A stretch of DNA of 8,264 nucleotides, taken from the NCBI RefSeq assembly GCF_001557235.1, contig NZ_LSJI01000027.1, positions 1-8,264 on the forward strand, written 5' to 3'. The stretch's first letter is position 1. Every line of letters begins with the position of its first letter. The stretch is from Phenylobacterium sp. CCH9-H3 (GTDB lineage Bacteria > Pseudomonadota > Alphaproteobacteria > Caulobacterales > Caulobacteraceae). Below the pieces are notes generated by a model. It saw only the letters and a program-made list of their open reading frames with translations, searched no databases and was not told where the DNA came from. Positions 1 through 6,172 of this stretch are shown piece after piece. The translations under genes and the position numbers were made by a program.

Positions 1-73
1 CCGCCGGTCCCCCGGGGCCCGCACGGCGAGGCTCTGCGCCCGCCTTCCAACCGAACCCAGAGGTATCTTCCCT

Positions 74-808
74 ATGTCCGCAACGCTTCGAACCCTCGCC
101 GCTGCAACCGCGCTCGCCGCCGGTCTGGCCGCCGGCGCCGCCCAGGCCACCGTGCTCACCTTCGACGTCGACAACACGAAGCCGAACGCCAGCGTCAGCA
201 TGCCCCAGACCTATGGCGATCGCGTCGTCGCCACCGTCCAGGGCGGCGCCACCTACGGCGTCGGCGCCGAAGGCTTCACCGGCAACGTGGTGGTCGACTA
301 CGCCGGCAGCCCCCAGACCTCGCTGATCCGCTGGCCCACGTCCTACGGCGACCTCACCAACGTGCTGGAGAACGAGACCGACGGGGCGACCTACATCGAC
401 CTGACCTTCACCGCCGATGCGGGGTTCCAGGTGGTCCTCTTCGGCTTCGACCTCGCCGGCTGGCCGTCGAAGGACTACCTCCTGCCCGGCGGCGTGCGCG
501 TCACCCGCGGCGCCGACAGCCTGTTCTCCCAGACGAACGTGCTGGTCCAGGGCGACACGACCGGCCCGCGCCACACCAGCTTCGACTTCGGCTCGGGCCT
601 CGCGGGGCAGGCCCTCACCCTGCGCATCGACCTCGCCGGCCTGGCGAGCAACAGCGACAACATCGGCCTCGACAACGTCCGCTTCGGCCAGGTGACCCTC
701 CCCACCACCGCCGTGCCGGAACCCGCCACCTGGGCCCTGATGATCCTCGGCCTAGCGGGCGCCGGCGCGGCCCTGCGCCAACGCCGCCGCTGCGCGGCCG
801 CGGGCTGA
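74..808 (+). CDS. Exported PEP-CTERM (PEPxxWA) sorting-domain protein
   Basis: A 244-residue secreted protein of unknown function. Residues 1-25 form a signal peptide: Arg6, an Ala/Leu-rich core, then AQA before Thr26 as the likely cleavage site. The middle (about 26-210) is Gly/Asp/Thr-rich with alternating hydrophobics, as in beta-sandwich extracellular domains, and ends in DNIGLDNVRF (196-205). The C-terminus is a tripartite sorting tail: VPEPATWA (214-221), a hydrophobic helix (222-235) and an Arg cluster (RQRRR, 235-239). In known PEP-CTERM systems an exosortase recognises this tail and the protein goes to the surface or exopolysaccharide matrix. No exosortase gene is in the window, which is usual because substrates are scattered. 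The ATG has GAGG at 60-63, 10 bases upstream. Five residues (CAAAG) follow the Arg cluster, a slightly longer end than usual. The sorting class is well supported; the role of the mature domain is not recognised. Confidence 0.88.
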   Translation: MSATLRTLAAATALAAGLAAGAAQATVLTFDVDNTKPNASVSMPQTYGDRVVATVQGGATYGVGAEGFTGNVVVDYAGSPQTSLIRWPTSYGDLTNVLENETDGATYIDLTFTADAGFQVVLFGFDLAGWPSKDYLLPGGVRVTRGADSLFSQTNVLVQGDTTGPRHTSFDFGSGLAGQALTLRIDLAGLASNSDNIGLDNVRFGQVTLPTTAVPEPATWALMILGLAGAGAALRQRRRCAAAG

Positions 809-861
809 GGGTGCGGGGTCTGGTCGGAGGGGCGTCAGCAGCCGGCGGAGCGGATCCACGG

Positions 862-879
862 CGCCGCCCGCAGGCGGCG
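862..879. terminator. Possible terminator hairpin between convergent genes
   Basis: A perfect 7-bp GC stem (862-868 with 873-879) closes a 4-base loop in the 74-base gap between the PEP-CTERM gene and the aldo/keto reductase gene, whose stop codons face each other. It lies 3 bases beyond the reductase stop in that gene's direction. No T-run follows on either strand, so it could slow both polymerases but is not a classical intrinsic terminator. At this GC content short perfect stems also arise by chance. Confidence 0.35.
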
Positions 880-882
880 GGA

Positions 883-1920
883 TCAGGCGTCGGACCGTAG
901 CGACGGTCGGGGCGGGACGCTGCGCACGCGCTGCATCCACATCGGATACTCGGGCGGCAAGGTGGTGACGGCGTTCAGTTCGGCAAGGTCCGCCTCGGTC
1001 AGCGCCACCTCGGTCGCCCCCACGCTGTCGTCGAGCTGATCGATCCGCTTGGCGCCGACGATCACGCTGGTCACCTGGGGTTGGTGCAGCAGCCACGCCA
1101 GGGCGACCCGCGCGACGCTGACGCCCCGCTCGGCGGCCATCCGCTCCATGACGTCGATCGCGGCATAGGCTCGCTCCATCGCCACCGGCGGAAAGTCGAA
1201 CGTGGCGCGCCGGCTTCCGTCCGGAGCCTTGCGGTCGCGGCCGAACTTGCCGCCGAGGAGGCCGCCCGCCAGCGGACTCCACACCAGGAGCCCCAGGCGC
1301 TCGGCGCGCAGAAACGGGATGATCTCGCGCTCCAGGTCGCGCCCGGCCAGCGTGTAGTAGTTCTGGGTCGAGGCGAGGCGCGGCAGGTTCAGGCGCTCGC
1401 TGTGGCCCAGCGCCCGCGCCATCTGCCAGGCCGACCAGTTCGAGACCCCCACATAGCGGACCAGCCCCTGGCGCACGAGCAGGTCGAGGGCCGCCAGGCT
1501 CTCTTCGATGGGCGTCGCGGTGTCGATGTTGTGCAGCTGGTAGAGGTCGATGTGATCGAGCTGCAGGCGCTTCAGGCTCGCCTTCACACTGTCCAGGATG
1601 TGCCCGCGCGAGTTGCCGGCGTCGTTCGGGCCGGGCCCCATGGGGCCGCAGACCTTGGTGGCGACCACCACCTGGTCTCGCCGCACGCCCAGCGCCTTCA
1701 GCGACTGGCCCACGATCTCTTCGGAGAGGCCGGCGGAATAGATGTCGGCGGTGTCGATGAAGTTCACGCCGTGATCGAGCGCCCGCGCGATCAGCGCCTG
1801 GGCCTCGGCCTGCTGGACCGAGCCCATGTTGGCCCAGTGGCCCTGGCCGCCGAACGTCATGGCGCCCAGGCAGATCTCGGAGACGAAGAGGCCGGTGTGT
1901 CCAAGCGGATTGTACTTCAT
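883..1920 (-). CDS. Aldo/keto reductase, NADP(H)-dependent
   Basis: A 345-residue aldo/keto reductase, full length for the branch that opens with PLGxTGLxVSxICLGxMTFG (residues 5-24). It should reduce an aldehyde or ketone to an alcohol with NADPH in the cytoplasm. The catalytic tetrad is visible: Asp56 and Tyr61 in IDTADIYS, Lys89 in VATKV, and His130 in LYQLH. The cofactor end of the barrel is GAKRIDQLDD (289-298). The tail YPMWMQR (325-331) is typical of this branch. The start is an ATG with AGGA 8 bases upstream, and only 12 bases separate it from the MFS stop, so the two are cotranscribed. The substrate cannot be read from sequence. The adjacent AraC_N regulator recalls E. coli YqhC, which controls the aldehyde reductase genes yqhD and dkgA, though DkgA is in a different branch of the superfamily. 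Family assignment is firm; the carbonyl-stress role is inference. Confidence 0.93.
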   Translation of the reverse strand: MKYNPLGHTGLFVSEICLGAMTFGGQGHWANMGSVQQAEAQALIARALDHGVNFIDTADIYSAGLSEEIVGQSLKALGVRRDQVVVATKVCGPMGPGPNDAGNSRGHILDSVKASLKRLQLDHIDLYQLHNIDTATPIEESLAALDLLVRQGLVRYVGVSNWSAWQMARALGHSERLNLPRLASTQNYYTLAGRDLEREIIPFLRAERLGLLVWSPLAGGLLGGKFGRDRKAPDGSRRATFDFPPVAMERAYAAIDVMERMAAERGVSVARVALAWLLHQPQVTSVIVGAKRIDQLDDSVGATEVALTEADLAELNAVTTLPPEYPMWMQRVRSVPPRPSLRSDA

Positions 1921-1932
1921 GGCTTCGGTCCT

Positions 1933-3243
1933 TCAGCGGCCGGGCGCGATCAGCGCGGCGATGCGCCGGTTGGCGACGAGGGTGGCAAGGCCCGCCAGCA
2001 CGCTGGCGACGGGCACGATCAACAGGCCCAGGCCCAGGCCGTTGGGAACCTGCGCCGCGCCCGCGGCGTCGCTGACGAGGCCAACGAGCAGGGGGGCCAG
2101 AGCCGGTCCGAACAGGCCCGATCCGATCAGCAGGAGGCTCGACGCCAGGGCCTGCCGTCCGGGGCCGGCGACGAGGTGCGCCGCGCCGAAGGCCGCGGGC
2201 AGGAGGAAGGCGAACGACAGCATCCCCGGCACGAACAGCGCGATCGACATCCAGCCGGCCGGGGCGAAGAGGCCCAGGGTCGTGGTCGCGGCCGCAAGCA
2301 GGAGCAGGATCCCCTGGGCGCCGATCACGCGGCCGTGGCCCGCCGCCACCGCCCGGTCGAACAGGCGCCCGCCGCCCAGAGTGCCGATCACGCCCATCCC
2401 GCCTTGCAGCAGGCCGAAGGCCAGTCCCACCTCGCTGGCGGTGAAGCCGTGGGTGCGGATCAGGAACGGGGCGCTGAACGCGTAGAACGGCGCCGTGGCG
2501 AAGCCCAGGGCGACGCCGCCGATGACCAGCCAGCGAAAGGCCGGCTGGGCCAGCAGCCTGCGGCTGGTCTGCAGGAAAGGCTCGTTGGCCGTTCCATCGG
2601 CGCGCGGCGGCGACGGCGTGGGGCCGGTGACGGCCAGGACCGCCAGGCCCACCACGGCGCTGATGGCGCCGGCGCCGATCAGCGCCGCGCGCCAGCCCAG
2701 GGTGTCTGCGATCGCGCCGCCGGCGGCGAAGCCGACCATGGTGCCCAGCGGAATGCCCATGGAGAACAGCCCGATGGCCAGTCCCCGGCCGGCCGGCGCG
2801 ATCTTGCGCGCGATAAGCGCGTGCGCCGAAGGAATGGCCCCGGCTTCGCCGATCGCCACCCCGAGGCGGCTTGCGGCCAGCAGCGCGAAACCCGCCGCGA
2901 ACCCGCCCACGGCGGTCATGGCGCTCCAGACGAGGATGCACGAAACCAGGACCAGTCGCGGCGATCCCCGGTCCGCCACCCGTGCGATCGGCAGCGAAAG
3001 CAGGGTGTAGCAAACTGCAAAGGCGACCCCGGTCGTCAATCCGATTTGAGTATCGGACAGAGACAGTTCTTCCTTGATGGATTCTGCAAGAATGAACGGA
3101 AGTATTCTATCGATCTGGCAGAACATGCTGACCAGGACGATTGCTGCTAGGAACAATGTCGCGCGCGCATTGCTGAAATATCCGCGCCGATCAACTCCAA
3201 TATTTCTTGCATCGTCGATTGACGGCGCGGACCCATCTGGCAT
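1933..3243 (-). CDS. MFS transporter, Spinster-like
   Basis: A 436-residue major facilitator superfamily carrier of the inner membrane with about 12 hydrophobic segments, the first near residues 28-50. Family marks are SLSDTQIGLTTG (61-72), the loop 2-3 motif PIARVADRGS (85-94), and SRLGVAIGEAGAIPSAHAL (125-143). The last is what I associate with Spinster-like carriers in alphaproteobacteria. The substrate is unknown; it may import or export a compound handled by the reductase downstream. I chose the ATG at 3243 because GAGGTGA (3259-3253) sits 9 bases upstream. The in-frame GTG at 3252 overlaps that ribosome site and would add only MCK. The gene is divergent from the araC-type gene, and its promoter must lie in the 53-base gap or inside that gene. 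The first 60 or so codons are much more AT-rich than the rest and use codons rare elsewhere here (AGA, ATA, AAT, CTT). Confidence 0.9.
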   Translation of the reverse strand: MPDGSAPSIDDARNIGVDRRGYFSNARATLFLAAIVLVSMFCQIDRILPFILAESIKEELSLSDTQIGLTTGVAFAVCYTLLSLPIARVADRGSPRLVLVSCILVWSAMTAVGGFAAGFALLAASRLGVAIGEAGAIPSAHALIARKIAPAGRGLAIGLFSMGIPLGTMVGFAAGGAIADTLGWRAALIGAGAISAVVGLAVLAVTGPTPSPPRADGTANEPFLQTSRRLLAQPAFRWLVIGGVALGFATAPFYAFSAPFLIRTHGFTASEVGLAFGLLQGGMGVIGTLGGGRLFDRAVAAGHGRVIGAQGILLLLAAATTTLGLFAPAGWMSIALFVPGMLSFAFLLPAAFGAAHLVAGPGRQALASSLLLIGSGLFGPALAPLLVGLVSDAAGAAQVPNGLGLGLLIVPVASVLAGLATLVANRRIAALIAPGR

Positions 3244-3248
3244 TTTAC
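3219..3248 (+). promoter_or_regulatory. Candidate promoter for the AraC-family gene
   Basis: TTGACGG at 3219-3225 matches the -35 element of Caulobacter-type housekeeping promoters (TTGACGS) and of sigma-70. About 17 bases further on is an AT-rich stretch (3242-3248) that is only a poor -10 match. Transcription would begin near 3255, giving a leader of about 40 bases before the GTG at 3297. The element lies inside the first codons of the divergent MFS gene, which the very short gap between the genes would force. The -35 match is seen; the assignment as a working promoter is inference. Confidence 0.35.
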
Positions 3249-3296
3249 ACACTCACCTCGGCTCGGTTGGCGCCATCACGCTAGAGGGAGTGTCTC

Positions 3297-4274
3297 GTGG
3301 TCAGAATGCCGGAAGCCGCAGAAATCCTGCCTTTTCCTGCAACGCCGCCCGCCGTGGCGGACAAGCCGGGATTGGCGACCCTACTCGCCGCCGTCGAGGC
3401 CTACATCGGGTCGAAGGGCGGGGGCGAGGGTCAGTTTCGGACACCGATGAGCGGCGTGAATATCATGCGCTCGTTCGAGGCGCGGATGCCCATCCGCCAG
3501 ATGTACCGGCCGTCGCTTTGCCTGGTGGTCCAGGGCGGCAAGCAGATGCTGTTCGGCCAGGACACGCTCAACTACGGCGCCATGGAGTGTCTCGTCGTCA
3601 CGGTGGAGCTGCCCGCCAGCGGCCGGGTGGTCCAGGCTAGCCCGACCCAACCCTTCATCGGCATCACGATCGAGTTCGACATCGCCATGGTGCGCGAGGT
3701 CCTGCAGCAGCTGCCCAACCCGCCGCAACCGGGTCCCGAGGCCGGCCCCTGCGCGTTCGTCGGCCAAGTGGATGCGGGCCTGGCGGACTGCGTCGCTCGC
3801 CTGGTGCGGCTGGCCGGCGCGCCGGACGCTGTTCCGGTTCTCTATCCGCTGATCATGCGCGAAATCTGCTACTGGCTGCTGGCGGGACCGAACGGCGAGG
3901 AGTTCTGCAAGCTCGCCCTGCCCGAAGCCCATGCCGAGCGGGTTTCCCGGGCAATCCACCTCCTGCACGGCAGCTTCCACGAGACCTTGCGCGTCGAGCG
4001 GCTGGCGGAGGCGGCGCGCATGAGCGCTTCATCGTTCCACAAGCACTTCAAGGCCCTCACCTCGATGACCCCGGTGCAGTACCAGAAGCAGCTGCGCCTG
4101 CTGGAGGCGCGCCGCCTCATGGTGATGGACGCCGCCAATGTGGCACAGGCCGCCTATCGCGTCGGATACGAGAGCGCATCCCAGTTCAGCCGCGAGTACG
4201 CTCGCATGTTCGGGGCCGCGCCCAAGCGCGACGTGATGAGCTGCAAGGCGATCCTGGAGCATAGCGTCCGATAG
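3297..4274 (+). CDS. AraC-family transcriptional regulator with AraC_N sensor domain
   Basis: A 325-residue DNA-binding regulator. Residues about 45-200 match the AraC_N type ligand/sensor domain, with the signature RQMYRPSLCLVVQGGKQMLFG spanning 67-87. Residues about 215-312 hold the paired helix-turn-helix AraC domain: first helix pair around LAEAARMSASSFHKHFKALT (236-255), linker helix PVQYQKQLRLLEARRLM (259-275), second pair ending GYESASQFSREYARMFG (290-306). The start is GTG at 3297 because GAGGGAG (3284-3290) sits 6 bases upstream; the ATG at 3306 would be 15 bases away. E. coli YqhC has the same architecture and activates aldehyde reductase genes. Here the gene is divergent from an MFS-aldo/keto reductase operon and upstream of an SDR gene, the usual placement of a local activator. 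A hairpin after the stop suggests it is transcribed on its own. Family assignment is firm; targets and inducer are inferred from position. Confidence 0.93.
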   Translation: MVRMPEAAEILPFPATPPAVADKPGLATLLAAVEAYIGSKGGGEGQFRTPMSGVNIMRSFEARMPIRQMYRPSLCLVVQGGKQMLFGQDTLNYGAMECLVVTVELPASGRVVQASPTQPFIGITIEFDIAMVREVLQQLPNPPQPGPEAGPCAFVGQVDAGLADCVARLVRLAGAPDAVPVLYPLIMREICYWLLAGPNGEEFCKLALPEAHAERVSRAIHLLHGSFHETLRVERLAEAARMSASSFHKHFKALTSMTPVQYQKQLRLLEARRLMVMDAANVAQAAYRVGYESASQFSREYARMFGAAPKRDVMSCKAILEHSVR

Positions 4275-4284
4275 CCGACCGCAT

Positions 4285-4310
4285 CCGATCTGCAGGATCG
4301 GGCAAGTTTT
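4285..4310 (+). terminator. Probable intrinsic terminator after the AraC-family gene
   Basis: A perfect 6-bp stem CCGATC/GATCGG (4285-4290 with 4296-4301) with a 5-base loop begins 11 bases after the regulator's stop. TTTT follows at 4307-4310, five bases beyond the stem. This is the best intrinsic-terminator shape in the window, though the stem is short and the T-run is offset. If it works, the downstream SDR gene needs its own promoter in 4311-4395. Confidence 0.45.
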
Positions 4311-4319
4311 CAACGGGTT

Positions 4320-4347
4320 CGGACATCGCGGTCCGGCCCCGGCGGAC
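4320..4347. promoter_or_regulatory. Three CGGAC boxes in alternating orientation (possible operator)
   Basis: CGGAC at 4320-4324, its reverse complement GTCCG at 4331-4335, and CGGAC again at 4343-4347 lie upstream of the SDR gene, spaced 6 and 7 bases apart, 55-83 bases before the start codon. Inverted half-sites at this distance from a start could be an operator or alternative hairpins. A 5-base GC-rich word is common in this DNA, and only one CGGAC occurs near the araC/MFS promoter (3228-3232). I list it as a candidate only. Confidence 0.2.
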
Positions 4348-4402
4348 GCCATCTTGAGGGCAGGGCGCGCACACGGCGCCTGCTTTCTGGAAAGGCCGCC
4401 GC

Positions 4403-5314
4403 ATGGCCCGCTGGACGACCGACGATATCCCCTCCCAGCACGGCCGGCGCGCCGTCGTCACCGGCGCGGGCGGCCTGGGTTACGAGAGCGCTCTGCAGCT
4501 GGCCCGCGCCGGGGCCGAGGTGATCGTCGCCAGCCGCGATCTGGCCGCCGGTGACGACGCCGTCCGGCGCATCCGCCAGGCCGTCGCCGCCGCGAACGTG
4601 CGGTTCGAGCCGCTCGACCTTGCCGACCTGGCCTCGGTCGCAGCGTTCGTCGCCCGCCTGCGCGATCAGGCGCAAGCCCTGGAGCTGCTTATAAACAACG
4701 CCGGTGTCATGACCCCGCCCCGGCGCGAGGTCACGGCCGATGGCTTCGAGTTGCAGTTCGGCGTGAACCATCTCGGCCATTTCGCGCTCACCGCCGGGCT
4801 CCTGCCGCTCCTCCGGCGCGGCGTCTCGCCGCGGATGGTCAGCGTCTCAAGTATCGCCGCCCGCCAGGGCGCCATCGACTTCGACGACCTCAACGCCGAG
4901 CGCAGCTACCGCCCGATGCCGGCCTACGCTCAGTCGAAGCTCGCGTGCTTGATGTTCGCCCGGGAGTTCGCGCGCCGCAGCCGGGCCTATGGTTGGGGCG
5001 TCGCGGGCCTTTCGGCCCACCCCGGCGTGGCCCGTACCCGCCTCCTCTACAATACGCCTGGCGGGCACCCGATGCGGCGGGTTCGCAGCCTGCTGTGGTT
5101 CCTGTTCCAGCCCGTGGAGCAGGGGGCTCTGCCGACCCTGTTCGCCGCCACCGACCCGGCGGCGCAACCCGGCGGCTACTATGGGCCCGGCGGCCCGGCC
5201 GAGCTCCGGGGCCGCCCCGCCGCGGCGCGGCTCCCGCCAGCGGCGCTCGACGACCACGCCGCCGCCCGCCTCTGGCGAGAGTCCGAAGCCCTGACCGGCG
5301 CGACGTTCGCCTGA
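4403..5314 (+). CDS. Short-chain dehydrogenase/reductase (SDR), NADP-type
   Basis: A 303-residue classical-type SDR of the retinol-dehydrogenase-like branch, expected to interconvert an alcohol and a carbonyl with NADP(H). Visible elements: a glycine-rich loop TGAGGLGYE (20-28), ASR (43-45, whose Arg favours NADP), LDLAD (71-75), NNAG (98-101), catalytic Asn122 in VNHLGHF, Ser149/150, and YAQSK with Tyr175 and Lys179. HPGVARTR (206-213) follows as usual, and the tail WRESEALTG (291-299) is typical of this branch. The glycine loop is one residue shorter than the canonical TGxxxGxG, and the codons leave no ambiguity. The ATG has GGAAAGG (4389-4395) 7 bases upstream. It lies 128 bases after the AraC-family gene on the same strand, probably with its own promoter. 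Its presence beside an aldo/keto reductase suggests a shared carbonyl substrate class. The reaction type is confident; the substrate is unknown. Confidence 0.92.
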   Translation: MARWTTDDIPSQHGRRAVVTGAGGLGYESALQLARAGAEVIVASRDLAAGDDAVRRIRQAVAAANVRFEPLDLADLASVAAFVARLRDQAQALELLINNAGVMTPPRREVTADGFELQFGVNHLGHFALTAGLLPLLRRGVSPRMVSVSSIAARQGAIDFDDLNAERSYRPMPAYAQSKLACLMFAREFARRSRAYGWGVAGLSAHPGVARTRLLYNTPGGHPMRRVRSLLWFLFQPVEQGALPTLFAATDPAAQPGGYYGPGGPAELRGRPAAARLPPAALDDHAAARLWRESEALTGATFA

Positions 5315-5488
5315 GAGATGGCCATGTCGAAACCCGTCTGCCGGCCCGCTGCCGCCCGTACCCACCCTCCGCTATGCAAATCCGCACACCTGCACCGCAA
5401 ACACGCTGATTTCGCGCGGGGGGCATGTCGCATATCCACCGTCTGGCGCGTCCTTGGGGCGTATCACACCGGCCGAGGAGGACAGACG

Positions 5489-5656
5489 ATGACCGCGACG
5501 ACCCCAGACATCATCGAAGGCGCCTATCGGGTGGTGTCGATCACCGACCTGCCGGCGGCCCGACCCTCGCCCAACCGGCGGCGGGCGGCGGTGCGGATCG
5601 TCTTCTGGAACCTGGCGGCCATGGTCGCCGTGGTGGTCCTCCCGCTCCTGGCCTGA
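5489..5656 (+). CDS. Small single-span membrane protein, 55 residues, unknown function
   Basis: I do not recognise this protein. The ATG at 5489 has GAGGAGG (5475-5481) exactly 7 bases upstream, the strongest ribosome site in the window, which decides this start over the open frame that extends further left without a ribosome site. Residues 1-28 are polar with Pro-rich ends. NRRRAAVR (29-36) is a basic cluster, and FWNLAAMVAVVVLPLLA (39-55) is a hydrophobic segment reaching the stop codon. By the positive-inside rule the N-terminus should be cytoplasmic, giving a tail-anchored inner-membrane protein. It stands alone: 174 bases separate it from the SDR gene and I see no convincing promoter in that gap. 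A large hairpin with a T-rich flank follows. It could be a small regulatory or stress membrane peptide, but nothing in the sequence says which. Confidence 0.65.
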   Translation: MTATTPDIIEGAYRVVSITDLPAARPSPNRRRAAVRIVFWNLAAMVAVVVLPLLA

Positions 5657-5693
5657 GGCGCCCGCGGGCTTGTTTTCACCCTCCGCCCTACCG

Positions 5694-5747
5694 AGCCGGG
5701 CGCGCGAGAAAGTTGATTTCGCGCCGGGCTGATGTTTCCGTTTTGTT
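5694..5747 (+). terminator. Large hairpin with T-rich flank after the 55-residue gene
   Basis: AGCCGGGCGCG (5694-5704) pairs with CGCGCCGGGCT (5720-5730) over 11 positions with a single G-G mismatch. AAA (5709-5711) and TTT (5717-5719) inside the loop can extend it. The strand after it is T-rich (GTTTCCGTTTTGTTTG, 5734-5749). It sits 38 bases past the stop of the small membrane protein gene, so an intrinsic terminator is the simplest reading. It could instead lie in the leader of the following gene remnant, since the candidate start GTG 5749 abuts the T-rich run. Confidence 0.4.
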
Positions 5748-5748
5748 T

Positions 5749-6021
5749 GTGTCCGAACTCACGGACATCGCCGAGCGCCACGCCCGCATCCTGGCGCGCC
5801 TCTGCGAGCTGGGGTGGAGCTGGCCGAGCAGGCGGCGGCCGACGCCCAGGCCGGCGAGACGCCCCAGGCGCGGGCCGAGGCCATCCGCGCCTTCCACGCC
5901 GTCTCGCGCTCGGCGCGCCAGACCCTTGGCGTTGGAGGCCCGGCTCGCCGGGAGGTCGACGACGAGGGTGACCCGCCTCCCAGCCCCGCTCCGCGAGACC
6001 CACCGGCAAAGCTCCGCCTGA
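5749..6021 (+). pseudogene. Frame-disrupted small gene, helical protein remnant
   Basis: Protein-like sequence here switches frame. From GTG 5749 the first frame reads SELTDIAERHARILARLCELG. At the G-run 5811-5814 the coherent reading moves to another frame (VELAEQAAADAQAGETPQ, then AEAIRAFHAVSRSARQT) up to about 5924. At the C-run 5923-5925 it returns to the first frame (LALEARLA) and continues to TGA 6019-6021. One missing G and one extra C restore a single amphipathic, Ala/Glu/Arg-rich protein of about 90 residues. A second, weaker pair of shifts (near 5949 and 5967) would give REVDDE in place of GRSTTR. I recall uncharacterised Caulobacterales proteins with similar helices but cannot confirm this. 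No ribosome site precedes GTG 5749; TTG 5713 with GAGAAAG upstream is an alternative start. It may be a decaying gene, a run of sequencing errors, or a gene whose middle really is read in the alternative frame. Confidence 0.5.
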
Positions 6022-6172
6022 GCCCCGCCGCCCTTCTGCGTTTTCTGCGGTTCCCGAAACCCGCCTGCGCCTTCGTCGCGCCACAGGCGAACTGCGCCGA
6101 ATCCCCATGCCCGGCCGCACGCGAAGCAGCTAAGGTTGGAACGAAGCTTAAGCCTTGGACGCTCGTTCCCGC
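6022..6172. other. Non-coding gap upstream of pgsA
   Basis: These 151 bases lie between the gene remnant and pgsA. I see no protein-like reading, tRNA or strong hairpin. The pgsA promoter should be here, but I found no convincing -35/-10 pair; GCTAAGGT (6129-6136) is only a partial match to the Caulobacter-type -10 (GCTANAWC) and lacks a partner. GCTTAAGC (6146-6153) is an 8-base palindrome that recurs at the 3' end of pgsA. Confidence 0.5.

Noticed and set aside
1..73. CCCCGGGG palindrome at 10-17 as a terminator of a gene to the left
   Set aside because: It has no room for a loop with a useful stem, no T-run, and no visible upstream gene.
752..3013. A 753-codon open frame on the minus strand
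   Set aside because: It overlaps the aldo/keto reductase and MFS genes in another frame, and is Arg/Gly/Pro-rich and low in complexity, as expected of a shadow frame in GC-rich DNA.
1081..3150. A 689-codon open frame on the plus strand
   Set aside because: It is antisense to the two well-supported minus-strand genes, rich in Gln, Gly and Arg, and has no recognisable domain or ribosome site.
3244..3252. GTG start for the MFS gene at 3252
   Set aside because: It overlaps the ribosome binding site that correctly serves ATG 3243.
5318..5488. An upstream extension of the small membrane protein to an ATG at 5318
   Set aside because: No ribosome site at 5318, and the extension is Cys/His/Arg-rich and unstructured, while ATG 5489 has a near-perfect ribosome site.
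5406..5730. TGATTTCGCGC repeated at 5409-5419 and 5714-5724, each ahead of a small gene
   Set aside because: An 11-base match within 8 kb is expected by chance, the distances to the genes differ, and the first copy lacks the hairpin arm of the second.
5809..5817. Programmed ribosomal frameshift at the G-run
   Set aside because: No slippery heptamer or downstream structure is evident, and a second opposite shift would also be needed; mutation or sequencing error is simpler.
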